Assembly: GCA_963822295.1 (NCBI GenBank)
Contig: CAWGHD010000002.1
Span: 1,054,001-1,118,000, forward strand
DNA: 64,000 nucleotides
Reading direction: 5' to 3'
From: VRUE01 sp963822295
GTDB lineage: Bacteria; Actinomycetota; Thermoleophilia; Solirubrobacterales; 70-9
Position 1 is the stretch's first letter. Every line of letters begins with the position of its first letter. The position numbers were made by a program, and so were the translations under genes. The notes beneath the pieces are model-generated. The model was given only the letters and a program-made list of their open reading frames with translations, made no database searches and was not told the DNA's origin. Positions 8,049-17,230 of this stretch are shown piece after piece.

Positions 8049-9760
8049 GTGGTCTGGACCGGAAAGGGCTTCCCGTCGAGCCAGGGCTGGCGCTTGACCA
8101 TGTCGTCCACCCTGACCCAGCCCTCCTCGACCAGGCCGTCCGCAGCGTCGTAGATCCGGTAGTGCTGGCGCGGGTCGCCGGCCGGCTGGGACTCGAGCAT
8201 CACGACCCGCAGCTCACCCGGCTCGAACCGGCAGCGATCCTGGACGGCCTCGAGCAGGGGCAGGTTGTGGAAGTGGCCGTCGCCGAAGTTGTAGCCGAGC
8301 ACGACCCCGGCGACCAGCTCCCCCTCGCGCACGTCGTAGTCCTCGATGTCGTCGACGGCGCGCAGCCCGAGCCCGTTGAGCGCCCGCCCGTGCGAGTGCA
8401 TCGAGCGGAAGGCGAGACCTTTGTAGACGAGCACCTCGATCATCTCGTCGTCGTAGAACTTCTTGAGCTGCTCGGTGACGATCGGCGCCGGCTTGACGAT
8501 CGAGCGGTCGAGCTTGCGCTCGGCCTCGCCCTCTTTGCGGAACAGCCACTGGCTCGTCGCCCAGTTGCCCGCGTAGTAGCGCATCGAGGGCAGGAAGGAG
8601 ACCAGGTCCGGCCTCAGGTTGCCGAGCACCGGCAGCCCGACGCAGGCGGCGAGGATGAAGCCGATCAGGAGCGGGTCGTCGAGCGTCGCCAGCGGCACGT
8701 CGCCGTGGTGCCCGAAGAGGAAGAGGATCCCGAAGATCATGAACACGTTCCACTCCAGCGGCACCGCCAGGGGGAACGTGGAGATGATGTGGAGGTGAAA
8801 GATGACCATCCCGGCGGCGGCGATCGTCCCCAGTGTCCCGCCCTTCGAGATCAGCAGGATGAAGGGCAGGGTGAACTCCACCACCGTGCCCATGTGGGCG
8901 GCCAGGGCGCCCGTCTGCGAGGGGATCAGGTCATCGGGGTGGCGCCGGTAGAGGCGCTTCTTCGCCCGCCTGGAACGGTTCCACGGAGTGTTGCTGATCA
9001 TCACCGTGACCACGAATGGAAAGTGCTTGTTCAGCTTCGAGGCGGCGGCCCCCCACCAGATGCAGACGAAGACGAGCTGCGCGGCGACCACCATTTCGTC
9101 GAGCGGGAAGAGAAAGACCACGAGCAGCGTGCCGTAGATCTCGGCCCGCGCCGCCAGGAACGGCACCTTGTCGCGCAGGCCGAGCAGCGCGAGCAGGATC
9201 AGCAGTGAGCCGATCGCGGCCGTGTCGAGACGGCCGGCGACCGTGGTCGAGTCGGTGACCCCGTCGGTGAGCAGCAGGTAGAGCGCCCAGGCGATCACCC
9301 CCGCGTAGAGCCCGACGTCGACGATCGTGCGCGTCGAGCCTCGGGTCAGGGGCACCCGGTCCGGCCAGGGTGGCAGCCGCGTCGTCCCCGGCCGCAGCCA
9401 GTAGAGCAGTCCGCCGATCATCGGCGAGAAGCGCAGGGTCAGCGGCAGCGAGCCGGCGCCGAGGCCGAGGATCTCCCAGAGCATCGTCCAGACGACGGCC
9501 TTCTGGAAGACGATCGGTTCGGTCCACCAGCTGCCGAGGTCGCCGAGCCCGCCGAGGTCGGAGGTCGTCGCCGAGATCACGAGCAGCCCGCCCACCGCGT
9601 AGAGGGCGACCTTCAGCACGTAGAGGAAATAGACCGCGACGGGCGTGCCGAACCCGTTCAGCGCCCAGTCCTGGGCGCAGGCCTTGATCCGCTCGAGGTG
9701 TGGCCGGCGCCTCCACTCCTCGACGTCGAAGGGGGGCTCCGCGGGCGTGAGGATTCCCAT
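8045..9760 (-). CDS. DUF3556-type integral membrane protein
   Basis: A 571-residue protein with a soluble N-terminus, about ten hydrophobic segments between residues 40 and 400, and a soluble C-terminal domain of about 150 residues. That last domain starts around SIVKPAPIVTEQLKKFYDDE. The arrangement and the N-terminal PPFDVEEWRRRPHLERIK resemble DUF3556, an actinobacterial family of unknown function, also present in mycobacteria. The membrane part has His-rich helices (HLHIIS, FGHHGD), reminiscent of HTTM/vitamin-K carboxylase-type proteins. It is translationally coupled to the CrtI-like oxidoreductase. Assignment is by motif memory. Confidence 0.7.
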   Translation of the reverse strand: MGILTPAEPPFDVEEWRRRPHLERIKACAQDWALNGFGTPVAVYFLYVLKVALYAVGGLLVISATTSDLGGLGDLGSWWTEPIVFQKAVVWTMLWEILGLGAGSLPLTLRFSPMIGGLLYWLRPGTTRLPPWPDRVPLTRGSTRTIVDVGLYAGVIAWALYLLLTDGVTDSTTVAGRLDTAAIGSLLILLALLGLRDKVPFLAARAEIYGTLLVVFLFPLDEMVVAAQLVFVCIWWGAAASKLNKHFPFVVTVMISNTPWNRSRRAKKRLYRRHPDDLIPSQTGALAAHMGTVVEFTLPFILLISKGGTLGTIAAAGMVIFHLHIISTFPLAVPLEWNVFMIFGILFLFGHHGDVPLATLDDPLLIGFILAACVGLPVLGNLRPDLVSFLPSMRYYAGNWATSQWLFRKEGEAERKLDRSIVKPAPIVTEQLKKFYDDEMIEVLVYKGLAFRSMHSHGRALNGLGLRAVDDIEDYDVREGELVAGVVLGYNFGDGHFHNLPLLEAVQDRCRFEPGELRVVMLESQPAGDPRQHYRIYDAADGLVEEGWVRVDDMVKRQPWLDGKPFPVQTT

Positions 9761-9786
9761 CGCCCGCGGAGCCTACTTCCAGAGCG

Positions 9787-12615
9787 TTACTTCTTCTTCT
9801 TGTTCCCCTTCTTGCACTTCACGTTGATCTTCAACTTGTTCTTCTTGAGCTTCTTGCCGTTGTGGCCCTTCATGCTCAACTTGGCCTGGCGCGACTTCTT
9901 CGAGTCGCACAGGTCCTTCGCGTTGATCAACAGGCCCTTGCCGCCGCCCCGCATCTTCAGGACGAACTTGCTGACCGGGACGTCCGGGGTTTCCGGGAAC
10001 GTCGTCTTCATCCGGCCCTTGACCGTGCTGATCACGCCGCGGAGCTGGACGTTGACCTGACCTCGCAGGTCGGCGACCAGGTTCGGCAGCAGGTCACTCG
10101 AGGAGACCAGGTACACCGGGCCCTTGAGCGGGTTGTCGAGCAGCGGGGAGACCGCCGTCGCGCTGCCGTACTGAGCGCCCTTCGGGCACTGTCCCGCGGC
10201 CAGCTGCACCCTCGTGCAGATGGTCTTGAAATGCGAGTTGTCGAGCAACGTGCCCTTCGGCAGCGTCACCGCGGTGCGGGCGATGTTGGCGTCGCCTTCA
10301 CGCGCGGTCAGCTTCGCTTCGATCTTCGGATGACCGCGCCGCTTGCTGGCCTTCTTGCCGAACAGCCTCAGCCTCAGCTTCGGCTTGAAGCCGAGCGCGT
10401 CGCAGTTCGTCGCCTGGTAGGCGGTCGAGAATGCGAATGAGCTGAACGTGCTCGGGACGGCCGGATTGGCGCCGCCGCCCTTGAGCGTGCCCGCGACCGT
10501 CTTCGGGTCGCAGTTCGTCGGGTTGCGCATGAACTGCGCGCGGTCGACGTCGACGTTGACCGAGCGGATGTCGAGCTTGACGCCGCCGAACACGTCGGGA
10601 ATGACGTCGGAGTCGGCCCGGACCTGTGCGGTCTTCGGGTCGACGAACAGCGGCACCCTGATCACGACGGTGCCGAGGTCATACGGCCCGGCCACGGCCG
10701 GGGTGACGACCACCAACGAGAGCGGCGCGCCCTTGTACGGGCCGGCCAGGTAGGCCTTGCCGCCGAGGCTGAGCGGCTCCGATCCGGTGCCGCTGCGGGT
10801 CGTGACCGTGCCGATCTGGCTCGCCGACGGACAACTCGAGCCGGCCTGCTCTGCCGCGCCGGTCGCTTTCGCGGCGGCGTCGATGGCAGCCTCCGAGCAG
10901 TACGGGACGCCCGCCAGCTTGGCGGTCAGCCCGCCCGGCAGGGTGACGTCGATGACCTTCAGCTCCTGCTCGCCGTCGCCGCGGGCGATCAGCACGCGGA
11001 ACGGGCTGTAGGCGCCGCCCTGGGTGTTGTCCGATTTGGCCGTGTAGGCCGGCGAGAACCTGCGCGCGGCCATCGACGCCGGGCAAGCGCCCCCGGCCGG
11101 GTCGGTTTCCAGCGAGTAGGCGGACGCCGCGTTGACGTCGGCCGTGCCGGACCACGGGGTGTAGGTCGCGTTCGTCGTGTTGGGCCCACAGGTCGGGGGC
11201 GAGGTCAGCGGCCCCTTTGGGCCACCATTCGTCGTCACCCTGAACGAGGTGAACGGCGCCTGCGGGTTGTTGTCGACGACGGCGGTCAGCTGTCCCGTCT
11301 GCAGGTTCGGGAAGACGTTCCCGACCAGCCGCACGTTGACCCCGTAGCGCGTGTTGAACGCGTGCAGGAAGATCCGGAACAGGTTGCCCGAGCTCGGGTC
11401 GTTGCTGGTCGGCTCGCCGACGTAGACGTCGCCCTCGAGCGGCTGGTCGAGCGCGTTGGTGTCGACTTCGATCTCACCGATCTTCGAGGCGGCCGGACAG
11501 GCGATCGGGTCGTCGGTGCCCTTGCCGAACTGGGCCGCGCTGCAGGTCAGCAGGCCGTTGGCGACGGAGGGGTTGAGCCCCGCCCCTTCAGGCAGGACGA
11601 CGCTGGCCTTCAGCAGGTGCGAGTTGGCGATTTTTTCGGGGCCCGCTTCGAACGGCATCTGGACGTCGATCGTCGCCGGTTCGGGCGAGTCGACCGCGCC
11701 GCCCGCGGTGACCGCGAGGCCCGGCTGGAACGGAACGAGGTTGCAGCCGGTCGTCCCGACGGACGTTTCGAAGTCTTCCGTGTCGGTGACCGCAGTGTGG
11801 GATTCGACGAAGAGGTTCGTGACCTGGCCCTCTTCCTCGGTGCACTGGCTCGGCATCGTCAGGTAGGTGCCGTTGCCGGCCCGGCCGTTGAAGACCAGCC
11901 TCGACCCGATCACCGCCGGGTGAATCACGCCTTCCGGGAGGTGGATGTCGTCGATCGTGAACCGGATGTGCTGGTCGAGGGGATCGAGGTCGCCGACGAT
12001 GAAGGTGGAGCCGCTCGTCGTCGGGAACGCGACCATCGAGGGCACGCCTTCGTACGGTTCGACGTTGAAGACGGGCACGTTGACCCTGAACTGTTCGCAG
12101 CCGTTGGGCAGGCACCCGGCCCCGGGCGCCTCACCGGCGATCGTGAAGTAGTTGGTGCCGACGATCACGCCGAAGCCTTTCGCGCCGATGCATGCGCCGA
12201 ATCCGGCTTCGCCGGCTTCGGCCTGTGCGATCGTGCAGGCGGGCGCGGCCTCGGGGTTGACCCCGAGCCCTTCCGGCAGTTCGACGCGGATGTCTTTGAC
12301 GAACCCGTCAGGGAACCCGACCGCGCCGGGCGTCGTCAGCGTGTTGAGGGTGAAGTCGGTGATCCCGAAGTTCGGGTGCCCGGCTGCCTGCCGGTACCAT
12401 TTTTCGGAAGTCAGTTCGGTGCACTGTCCGGGGTCCTGCGCCAGAGGCGGATCGCCTTTGACTGCATTCGCCAGGCCGGACATGGCCGGCGTGTCGACGT
12501 TTTCTTTGCAGGTCAGCGCTTCCCACTCTTCGATGCCGAAGGCCGCATTGGCCGAGGGGGCGAAGAAGACAGCGCCGAAGGCAACCACAAGCACGACGAT
12601 CAAACGCCTAGGCAT
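9787..12615 (-). CDS. Very large secreted Solirubrobacterales-type repeat protein
   Basis: A 942-residue exported protein with a signal peptide (residues 1-24). It has internally related modules at about 90-300, 310-500, 540-690 and 750-900. Each has a VxLPEGxxxNP or TLPxG turn, a Cys-containing CSxAQxG or CPxxSKIG segment, and a PLxGxVYLxxP strand. The C-terminal 50 residues are strongly basic (ending in KCKKGNKKKK), suggesting retention by the acidic cell envelope. The family is abundant in Thermoleophilia genomes and, to my knowledge, has no assigned function. No catalytic motif was recognised. Confidence 0.75.
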   Translation of the reverse strand: MPRRLIVVLVVAFGAVFFAPSANAAFGIEEWEALTCKENVDTPAMSGLANAVKGDPPLAQDPGQCTELTSEKWYRQAAGHPNFGITDFTLNTLTTPGAVGFPDGFVKDIRVELPEGLGVNPEAAPACTIAQAEAGEAGFGACIGAKGFGVIVGTNYFTIAGEAPGAGCLPNGCEQFRVNVPVFNVEPYEGVPSMVAFPTTSGSTFIVGDLDPLDQHIRFTIDDIHLPEGVIHPAVIGSRLVFNGRAGNGTYLTMPSQCTEEEGQVTNLFVESHTAVTDTEDFETSVGTTGCNLVPFQPGLAVTAGGAVDSPEPATIDVQMPFEAGPEKIANSHLLKASVVLPEGAGLNPSVANGLLTCSAAQFGKGTDDPIACPAASKIGEIEVDTNALDQPLEGDVYVGEPTSNDPSSGNLFRIFLHAFNTRYGVNVRLVGNVFPNLQTGQLTAVVDNNPQAPFTSFRVTTNGGPKGPLTSPPTCGPNTTNATYTPWSGTADVNAASAYSLETDPAGGACPASMAARRFSPAYTAKSDNTQGGAYSPFRVLIARGDGEQELKVIDVTLPGGLTAKLAGVPYCSEAAIDAAAKATGAAEQAGSSCPSASQIGTVTTRSGTGSEPLSLGGKAYLAGPYKGAPLSLVVVTPAVAGPYDLGTVVIRVPLFVDPKTAQVRADSDVIPDVFGGVKLDIRSVNVDVDRAQFMRNPTNCDPKTVAGTLKGGGANPAVPSTFSSFAFSTAYQATNCDALGFKPKLRLRLFGKKASKRRGHPKIEAKLTAREGDANIARTAVTLPKGTLLDNSHFKTICTRVQLAAGQCPKGAQYGSATAVSPLLDNPLKGPVYLVSSSDLLPNLVADLRGQVNVQLRGVISTVKGRMKTTFPETPDVPVSKFVLKMRGGGKGLLINAKDLCDSKKSRQAKLSMKGHNGKKLKKNKLKINVKCKKGNKKKK

Positions 12616-12781
12616 TCATTTCTCCTCTTGTTTACGCATTGACGACTCTCCGTCCCTGCGTGGCGCCTGATCAATCTCCCGCATCTAACCTAGCCCGCAC
12701 GGAAGACCTAATCAAGTCCCACACTGGTCCAAACACGCGACTACCCCCAATGATGCGGATGTATTCCTGACCGGGTTCTCA

Positions 12782-13264
12782 TCAATAGGGCGGGAGGACC
12801 CCGAGGTGGAGGAGCTCGGCGCGCGGCCAGCCCTCCGGCTGCACCAGCAGAGCGATCGGCTCGCGCCGGGTGAAGACCATCCCCCCGGGCCAGAAGGTTG
12901 CGCGCCGCCCGGCGCAGGGGACGAAGGTGTATTCGCCGGACATGCCCCTGTGGCCGTAGTCCAACGCCACCCGCCCGGCGAGTCGCTCCGGCACCCGCAC
13001 CGTCACCGGCCGCGAGCCGACGACGACGAGCGGGACCTTGCTCGTGAAGCGCCTCGTCGACGGGTTCCAGTGCGAGCCGCGGACCTCGGGCCCGGGCATG
13101 TGAAGCGGGCCGGCGATCGAGTCGCCCCGGCGCGTAGCGCCGTTCCCGCCCGCCGCGTCGTCGCACTCGGCCAGCCTCGGCGGCAGGCCGTCGAACGGGG
13201 CCGAGTCGGCGGGGCCCGCAAAGAGCGCCATGAGGAAGAGGGCGAGGATCGACACGCGCTTCAT
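12782..13264 (-). CDS. Secreted protein of unknown function
   Basis: A 160-residue protein starting at ATG 13264 (MKRVSILALFLMALFAGPAD, a clear signal peptide). The mature part contains two Cys and several short beta-strand-like segments (VRVPERLAGRVALDYG, GEYTFVPCAG). The start lies in a 4-bp ATGA overlap with the stop of the upstream SDR gene, which supports both the start choice and co-transcription. The family was not recognised. Confidence 0.75.
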   Translation of the reverse strand: MKRVSILALFLMALFAGPADSAPFDGLPPRLAECDDAAGGNGATRRGDSIAGPLHMPGPEVRGSHWNPSTRRFTSKVPLVVVGSRPVTVRVPERLAGRVALDYGHRGMSGEYTFVPCAGRRATFWPGGMVFTRREPIALLVQPEGWPRAELLHLGVLPPY

Positions 13265-14232
13265 CGCGTCGAATCCTCCCGCAGAGCCCGCCGCAGCGCC
13301 TCGTCGAACGACTCCGGGGCGATCCCGAACGGCTCGGCCCCGGAGGGGTCGGTGACCACCGTCGCCGTGGTCAGCCCCTCGACCAGGGGACGCGCCACCT
13401 TCGTGTCCACCGGCGTGACCAGCCCCAGCCAGAGGGCCGAGAGCCACGGGGTGAGCAGGGGCACCGGGATTTTGCGGCGCGGTCGCTTGCCCATCGCCAT
13501 CGCCATCCGGTCGAGCATCTCCCCGTAGGAGAGGACATCGGGCCCTCCGATCTGGACCTCGCGACCGGCCGACTCCGGCACCTCCGGCGCCCGTCGCAGG
13601 TACTCGACCGCCGCGTCGATGCCGATCGGCTGGGTCGGCGTGCGCAGCCACGAGGGCGCGATCATCACCGGCAGCCTGCTGACCAGGTAGCGCAGCGTCC
13701 GGTAGGACTCGCTGCCGGCGCCGACCACCATCGCCGCCCTGAAGTAGGTGAGCGGCGGACCCTCGTCGGCGAGCGCCCGCGCCGTCTCATGCCGGCTGCG
13801 CAGGTGCTCGGACTCGGACTCGCTGCCGAGGCCGCCGAGATAGACGACCCGGCCGACGCCCTCGCGCCTCGCCATGCGGGCGAAGTTGAGGGCGCCCGCC
13901 CGCTCGCGCTCGGCGAAGCCGCCGCCCCCGGCCATCGCGTGAACCAGGTAGTAGGCGACCCCGATGCCCTCCCCCGCCCCGGAGAGGCTGTCCTCGTCGC
14001 CGACGTCGCCGACGTGGAGCTCGTGTCCGGCGCGCTGCAGCTCGGTCGCCCTGGCGGGGTCTCGGACCAGGCAGCGGACGCGGCTCTCGGAGCCGGCGAG
14101 GGCCTGCGCCAGGCGGCCGCCGACGAAGCCCGTTGCCCCCGCGATGAGAATGCCCGGCGCGATCCTCCCGGCTACCCGGCGAGGAGCCCCTGCAAAGCTC
14201 TGGCACGTGAGGGTCCACGAGCTGAAGCGCAC
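13261..14232 (-). CDS. Atypical SDR / NmrA-like NAD(P)-binding protein
   Basis: This is a Rossmann-fold protein of the extended or atypical SDR group. The cofactor motif GATGFVGG lies near the N-terminus, VRCLVRDPAR follows strand 2, and VVYLGGLGS and YFRAAMVVG follow. The conserved region starts at ILIAGATG, about 27 residues after the only in-frame ATG (14232), which would overlap the divergent gene by 26 bp. No ATG, GTG or TTG is closer, so the true start is uncertain (an ATT at 14151 would fit family length). Relatives are epimerases, reductases or quinone-biosynthesis chaperones. The divergent neighbour is an SRPBCC protein, a common partner. Confidence 0.75.
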   Translation of the reverse strand: MRFSSWTLTCQSFAGAPRRVAGRIAPGILIAGATGFVGGRLAQALAGSESRVRCLVRDPARATELQRAGHELHVGDVGDEDSLSGAGEGIGVAYYLVHAMAGGGGFAERERAGALNFARMARREGVGRVVYLGGLGSESESEHLRSRHETARALADEGPPLTYFRAAMVVGAGSESYRTLRYLVSRLPVMIAPSWLRTPTQPIGIDAAVEYLRRAPEVPESAGREVQIGGPDVLSYGEMLDRMAMAMGKRPRRKIPVPLLTPWLSALWLGLVTPVDTKVARPLVEGLTTATVVTDPSGAEPFGIAPESFDEALRRALREDSTR

Positions 14233-14665
14233 GCAGCGGGTCGAGATGCCGGTCGAGCGGGCCTTCGCCTTCTACACCGACGCGCTCAACCTCGAGCCGA
14301 TGACCCCGCCCTGGCTCCACTTCCGGCTGACGACCCCGGGGCCGCTGGCGCTCGAGGCCGGGACGCTGCTCGACTACAGGCTGAGGCTGCACGGCTTCCC
14401 GGTCCGCTGGCGGACCCGGATCGAGGCCTGGGAGCCGCCGGTGCGGTTCGTCGACGTCCAGGACCGGGGGCCCTACTCCCTCTGGGAGCACACCCACCTG
14501 TTCGAGGAGGACGGCGAGGGCTCGACGGCGATCACCGATCGCGTCCGCTACGCGATCCCGCTCGGGCCGCTCGGCGCGCTCGCTCACAGGGCCTTCGTCC
14601 GCCGCGACCTGGAGCGGATCTTCGACTACCGCCGCGAGGCCTTCGAACGGCTCAATCCGCGCTAG
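14207..14665 (+). CDS. SRPBCC-family ligand-binding protein
   Basis: A 152-residue protein with the START/polyketide-cyclase-like fold. It opens with an ELKRTQRVEMPVERAFAFYT strand-helix unit, has a central strand RWRTRIEAWEPPVRFVDVQ and a long C-terminal helix FVRRDLERIFDYRREAFERL. Such domains bind hydrophobic ligands and often pair with an SDR epimerase-like domain. Here the SDR gene is divergent and adjacent. The start chosen is GTG 14207. No strong ribosome site is visible. The 3' end overlaps the convergent methyltransferase by 14 bp. Confidence 0.75.
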   Translation: MRVHELKRTQRVEMPVERAFAFYTDALNLEPMTPPWLHFRLTTPGPLALEAGTLLDYRLRLHGFPVRWRTRIEAWEPPVRFVDVQDRGPYSLWEHTHLFEEDGEGSTAITDRVRYAIPLGPLGALAHRAFVRRDLERIFDYRREAFERLNPR

Positions 14666-15434
14666 GCGCAGGTGGCGCGGCGCCCGTCGCCCTGGCCTGG
14701 TAGAGCGTCGCGCGTCCCTCCCAGTAGCTGGCGACCGCCTCGACCTCGAAGCCGGCGACACGGAGCAGGGCGGCGACGTGGTCGCGGGTGAACAGCCACC
14801 ACCAGGGGTCGTAGTCGCCGGGCGCGAATCCCGACTCCGTCGCGTGGGTGATGCCGAAGGCGTGGATGTGGATGTCGCCGAGTTCGCGCAACCACTGGGC
14901 GAAGACGGCGCGCTGGCTCTCGCTCAGCGCCGGAACCAGGAGGGCGGCGCCGGGCTCGACCGAGAGCGAGCCGGCGCTGGTCGTCACCGTCTCCGGCATC
15001 GACACCGTGCCCAGCAGCAGGGTCTCCCGGGTGATCGCGCGCAGCCGCCGCAGCGTGTGCAGGGGTTCCGGACAGTGGTAGAGGACCCCGTTGCAGCAGA
15101 CGACGTCGAAGCTGCCCGCCCGCTCGGCCGTCTCGGGGTCGTCGATGCTGCCGTTGATGCAGGTCGTGTCGGTGACCCCAAGCGAGGCGGCCCGCTCGCG
15201 GAACAGCCTCCAGAGGTCGTCCGGCCCGCCGTCCTCCGGGGCGATGTCGATCATCGTCGTCGCGCTGGCGCCGTTGCGGGCGGCGGCGGTGGTCTGCTCG
15301 TTTACCGTGCCCCAGAGGCCACCAACCTCCGCGAACGTCTTCCCGGCCACGGCTTCGGCGATCCAGCGCTCGCAGATCGGCTCTCCCATCGCGGCGATAA
15401 TAATCGGATGCGACGAAGCACCGGCGTTCGTCAC
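14652..15434 (-). CDS. Class I SAM-dependent methyltransferase
   Basis: The 260-residue ORF has the Rossmann methyltransferase signature: motif I as FAEVGGLWGT (degenerate), an acidic residue ending strand 2 (MIDIAP), and FDVVCCNGVLYHCPEP as the motif IV region. The C-terminal segment LLRVAGFEVEAVASYW is typical of the last strands. The substrate is unknown. The WWWLFTRDHVAALL stretch resembles small-molecule methyltransferases. The start may be the Met at 15389 (MGEPICERW) rather than 15434, since the first 15 residues are not family-like. Confidence 0.75.
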   Translation of the reverse strand: MTNAGASSHPIIIAAMGEPICERWIAEAVAGKTFAEVGGLWGTVNEQTTAAARNGASATTMIDIAPEDGGPDDLWRLFRERAASLGVTDTTCINGSIDDPETAERAGSFDVVCCNGVLYHCPEPLHTLRRLRAITRETLLLGTVSMPETVTTSAGSLSVEPGAALLVPALSESQRAVFAQWLRELGDIHIHAFGITHATESGFAPGDYDPWWWLFTRDHVAALLRVAGFEVEAVASYWEGRATLYQARATGAAPPAPSAD

Positions 15435-15465
15435 GCCCCGGCATCGGAGGCGGCGCGATGTCGCG

Positions 15466-15747
15466 CTAGCCGTCTTTGGCCTGCAGGAGCGAGCGGCGCT
15501 CGCGGTACTCCTCGGCGCTCATCTCGCCGGCGGCAAAGCGGCGATCGAGGATCTCCAGCGGCGCGCCGAGATCGGGGTGATGCGAGTCCCACGGGGCCGA
15601 GCGGATCAGCCAGACGACCCCGAGGATGACAATGCCCCAGAACAGGGCCATCACGATCATCCAGCCGGCACCGACGTCGTCGCCGTGCATGCCCCAGGTG
15701 TCGGCGTAGAGGAGAAATGGGAGGCCTGCAGCGATCACCGGTACCAA
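15466..15747 (-). CDS. Small membrane protein with C-terminal SHOCT domain
   Basis: This protein has up to 93 residues, with one strong membrane helix (WMIVMALFWGIVILGVVWLI) followed by a SHOCT motif (PLEILDRRFAAGEMSAEEY...RRSLL). The start may be the internal Met at 15690. SHOCT is a short helical oligomerisation module with unclear function. It is one of four SHOCT-tailed proteins in the window (others at 39834, 42855 and 45202). Confidence 0.75.
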   Translation of the reverse strand: MVPVIAAGLPFLLYADTWGMHGDDVGAGWMIVMALFWGIVILGVVWLIRSAPWDSHHPDLGAPLEILDRRFAAGEMSAEEYRERRSLLQAKDG

Positions 15748-15795
15748 CTGTAGGCCAGCGGAGCGGACCTGTGTTGCCCTGGGCCGCTCATGGTG

Positions 15796-17211
15796 CTAGC
15801 TGCCGATCGCCCAGGCAAGGAGGCCGCTGGGGATCGCCCACACCGTCTCTTCCACGTCGAGGATGTCGCGGGTCGCAATGACGCCCATCCCGTAGGTCTC
15901 TTCCAGCCCCTTCTTCTCTGACTTCCAGCCCTTGCTCACGTACTTGGACTCGACAGGGATCGGTACAAAGGGCCCGACGAAATCGATCTCGGCGCCGGAG
16001 CGGCGATTGCGGCGCACCATGAGGGCCGCCTCGTCGAGTACAGCCGGCAAGTCGCCGTCTCCGATGGCACGGAGGAGGCTTACGCCGATCTGCTGCTCGT
16101 TGATTTGCGTGATGTCGGGCAGCTGGATCCTCTTATCTCGCCAGGATGGGAGCCGGGCGACCAATGGGTCGATCGCATAGAGCTTGTCCGTGCCGCCCTC
16201 GACCGGGGTCTCCCCATTGTGGGTGACGGAGGCACGCCACATGTAGAAGGAACTGCAGAGGCGATCGACCCGATCTTGGACCGTATTGCGACTACCGATG
16301 TTGAGGTCCTCGGTGATGCTGTTGATGCTGGATGGCGAGCCCATCCCGTCCACCAGCCTGCTGACCAGGGCCTTCACGTCACGGTCGCTCATGCTCCCCA
16401 CGTGGAGAACGTCACCGGTGAGGATGTTCCAGAGACCGCTCAGCGTCACGTCTTTGACATCGACGTGGCTCCGAGCGTCTGCAACGGCACGCGGGAAACC
16501 GCCGACCGACAGGTAGCGCTCCCAGGCGGTCGCTATCTCGTCGAGATAGACCTGGAGTGGCTCCAGGTAGCGCCTTGCCGCGTCACTCTGAAGGTCGGCG
16601 AGCTCGAGACCATCCTTGGGGAGCGACTCAGCGAGCTCGGGGTAGAGCTCGCGGGCAAAGTCCCGGAAGCTCATAGGCAGTAGGAGGCGGATGCCGCCAT
16701 CAGGGCCCTCTCTACCTCCGAGGTCACCTTGCGCTCGCCGGAGCTTTGCGGCTGACGAGCCGGTAGCGACAACCGTCCCCTGACGCAACTCGGTCTGATC
16801 GCGCAGCTGCTTCAACGTCAGGGCCCAGTCCGGGACGTACGTGATCTCGTCGAAGAACCAGTAGCGATTGCCGTCGTAGTCCTTGCTGAGATCGACGGCA
16901 ATCTTGACCATCCGTCGCAGGTCCTGTGCTTTCAGACCCTCGCACGGACAGAATGTGATCGCCCTTGGATCAATGGCATCGTTCAGGAGCTCCACGATTT
17001 CCCGTTTCATCGCAACGCTCTTGCCGACTCGTCGAGGGCCGAGGAGCAGGTAGAGCGAGCCAGCAACCATGTCCTCGAGGGGTCTCGGACTGAAGGCACT
17101 CAGGGAATTGCGTCTCGCCTCGGCAAGATCAGGATCTCGCCGGATCCAGCCGCCGCCCCTCCACCATGGGTTGTGCTCAAGGAGATAGGTTCGACGCTCG
17201 TCTTCTCTCAT
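15796..17211 (-). CDS. AAA_14/DUF4143 family ATPase
   Basis: A 471-residue protein. Walker A GPRRVGKS is at residues 58-65, Walker B plus helper residues (RYWFFDEIT) at about 116-123, and an arginine-sensor-like region follows VVATGSS. The C-terminal domain contains GAEIDFV (Asp410) and VESKY (Glu421, Lys423), matching the D...ExK arrangement of PD-(D/E)XK-type nuclease folds seen in DUF4143 proteins. The family is widespread, often horizontally acquired and functionally unclear. Codon usage looks less GC-biased than that of the neighbours. Three 19-bp direct repeats lie immediately upstream and are probable operators. No partner gene is present. Confidence 0.8.
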   Translation of the reverse strand: MREDERRTYLLEHNPWWRGGGWIRRDPDLAEARRNSLSAFSPRPLEDMVAGSLYLLLGPRRVGKSVAMKREIVELLNDAIDPRAITFCPCEGLKAQDLRRMVKIAVDLSKDYDGNRYWFFDEITYVPDWALTLKQLRDQTELRQGTVVATGSSAAKLRRAQGDLGGREGPDGGIRLLLPMSFRDFARELYPELAESLPKDGLELADLQSDAARRYLEPLQVYLDEIATAWERYLSVGGFPRAVADARSHVDVKDVTLSGLWNILTGDVLHVGSMSDRDVKALVSRLVDGMGSPSSINSITEDLNIGSRNTVQDRVDRLCSSFYMWRASVTHNGETPVEGGTDKLYAIDPLVARLPSWRDKRIQLPDITQINEQQIGVSLLRAIGDGDLPAVLDEAALMVRRNRRSGAEIDFVGPFVPIPVESKYVSKGWKSEKKGLEETYGMGVIATRDILDVEETVWAIPSGLLAWAIGS

Positions 17212-17230
17212 TGGTCAGATCGTGCCTAAA

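Noticed and set aside
9862..12642. Long plus-strand open frames opposite the 942-residue secreted protein
   Set aside because: Asp/Arg/Gly-rich translations typical of antisense frames in high-GC genes. The minus strand has a signal peptide and modular structure.
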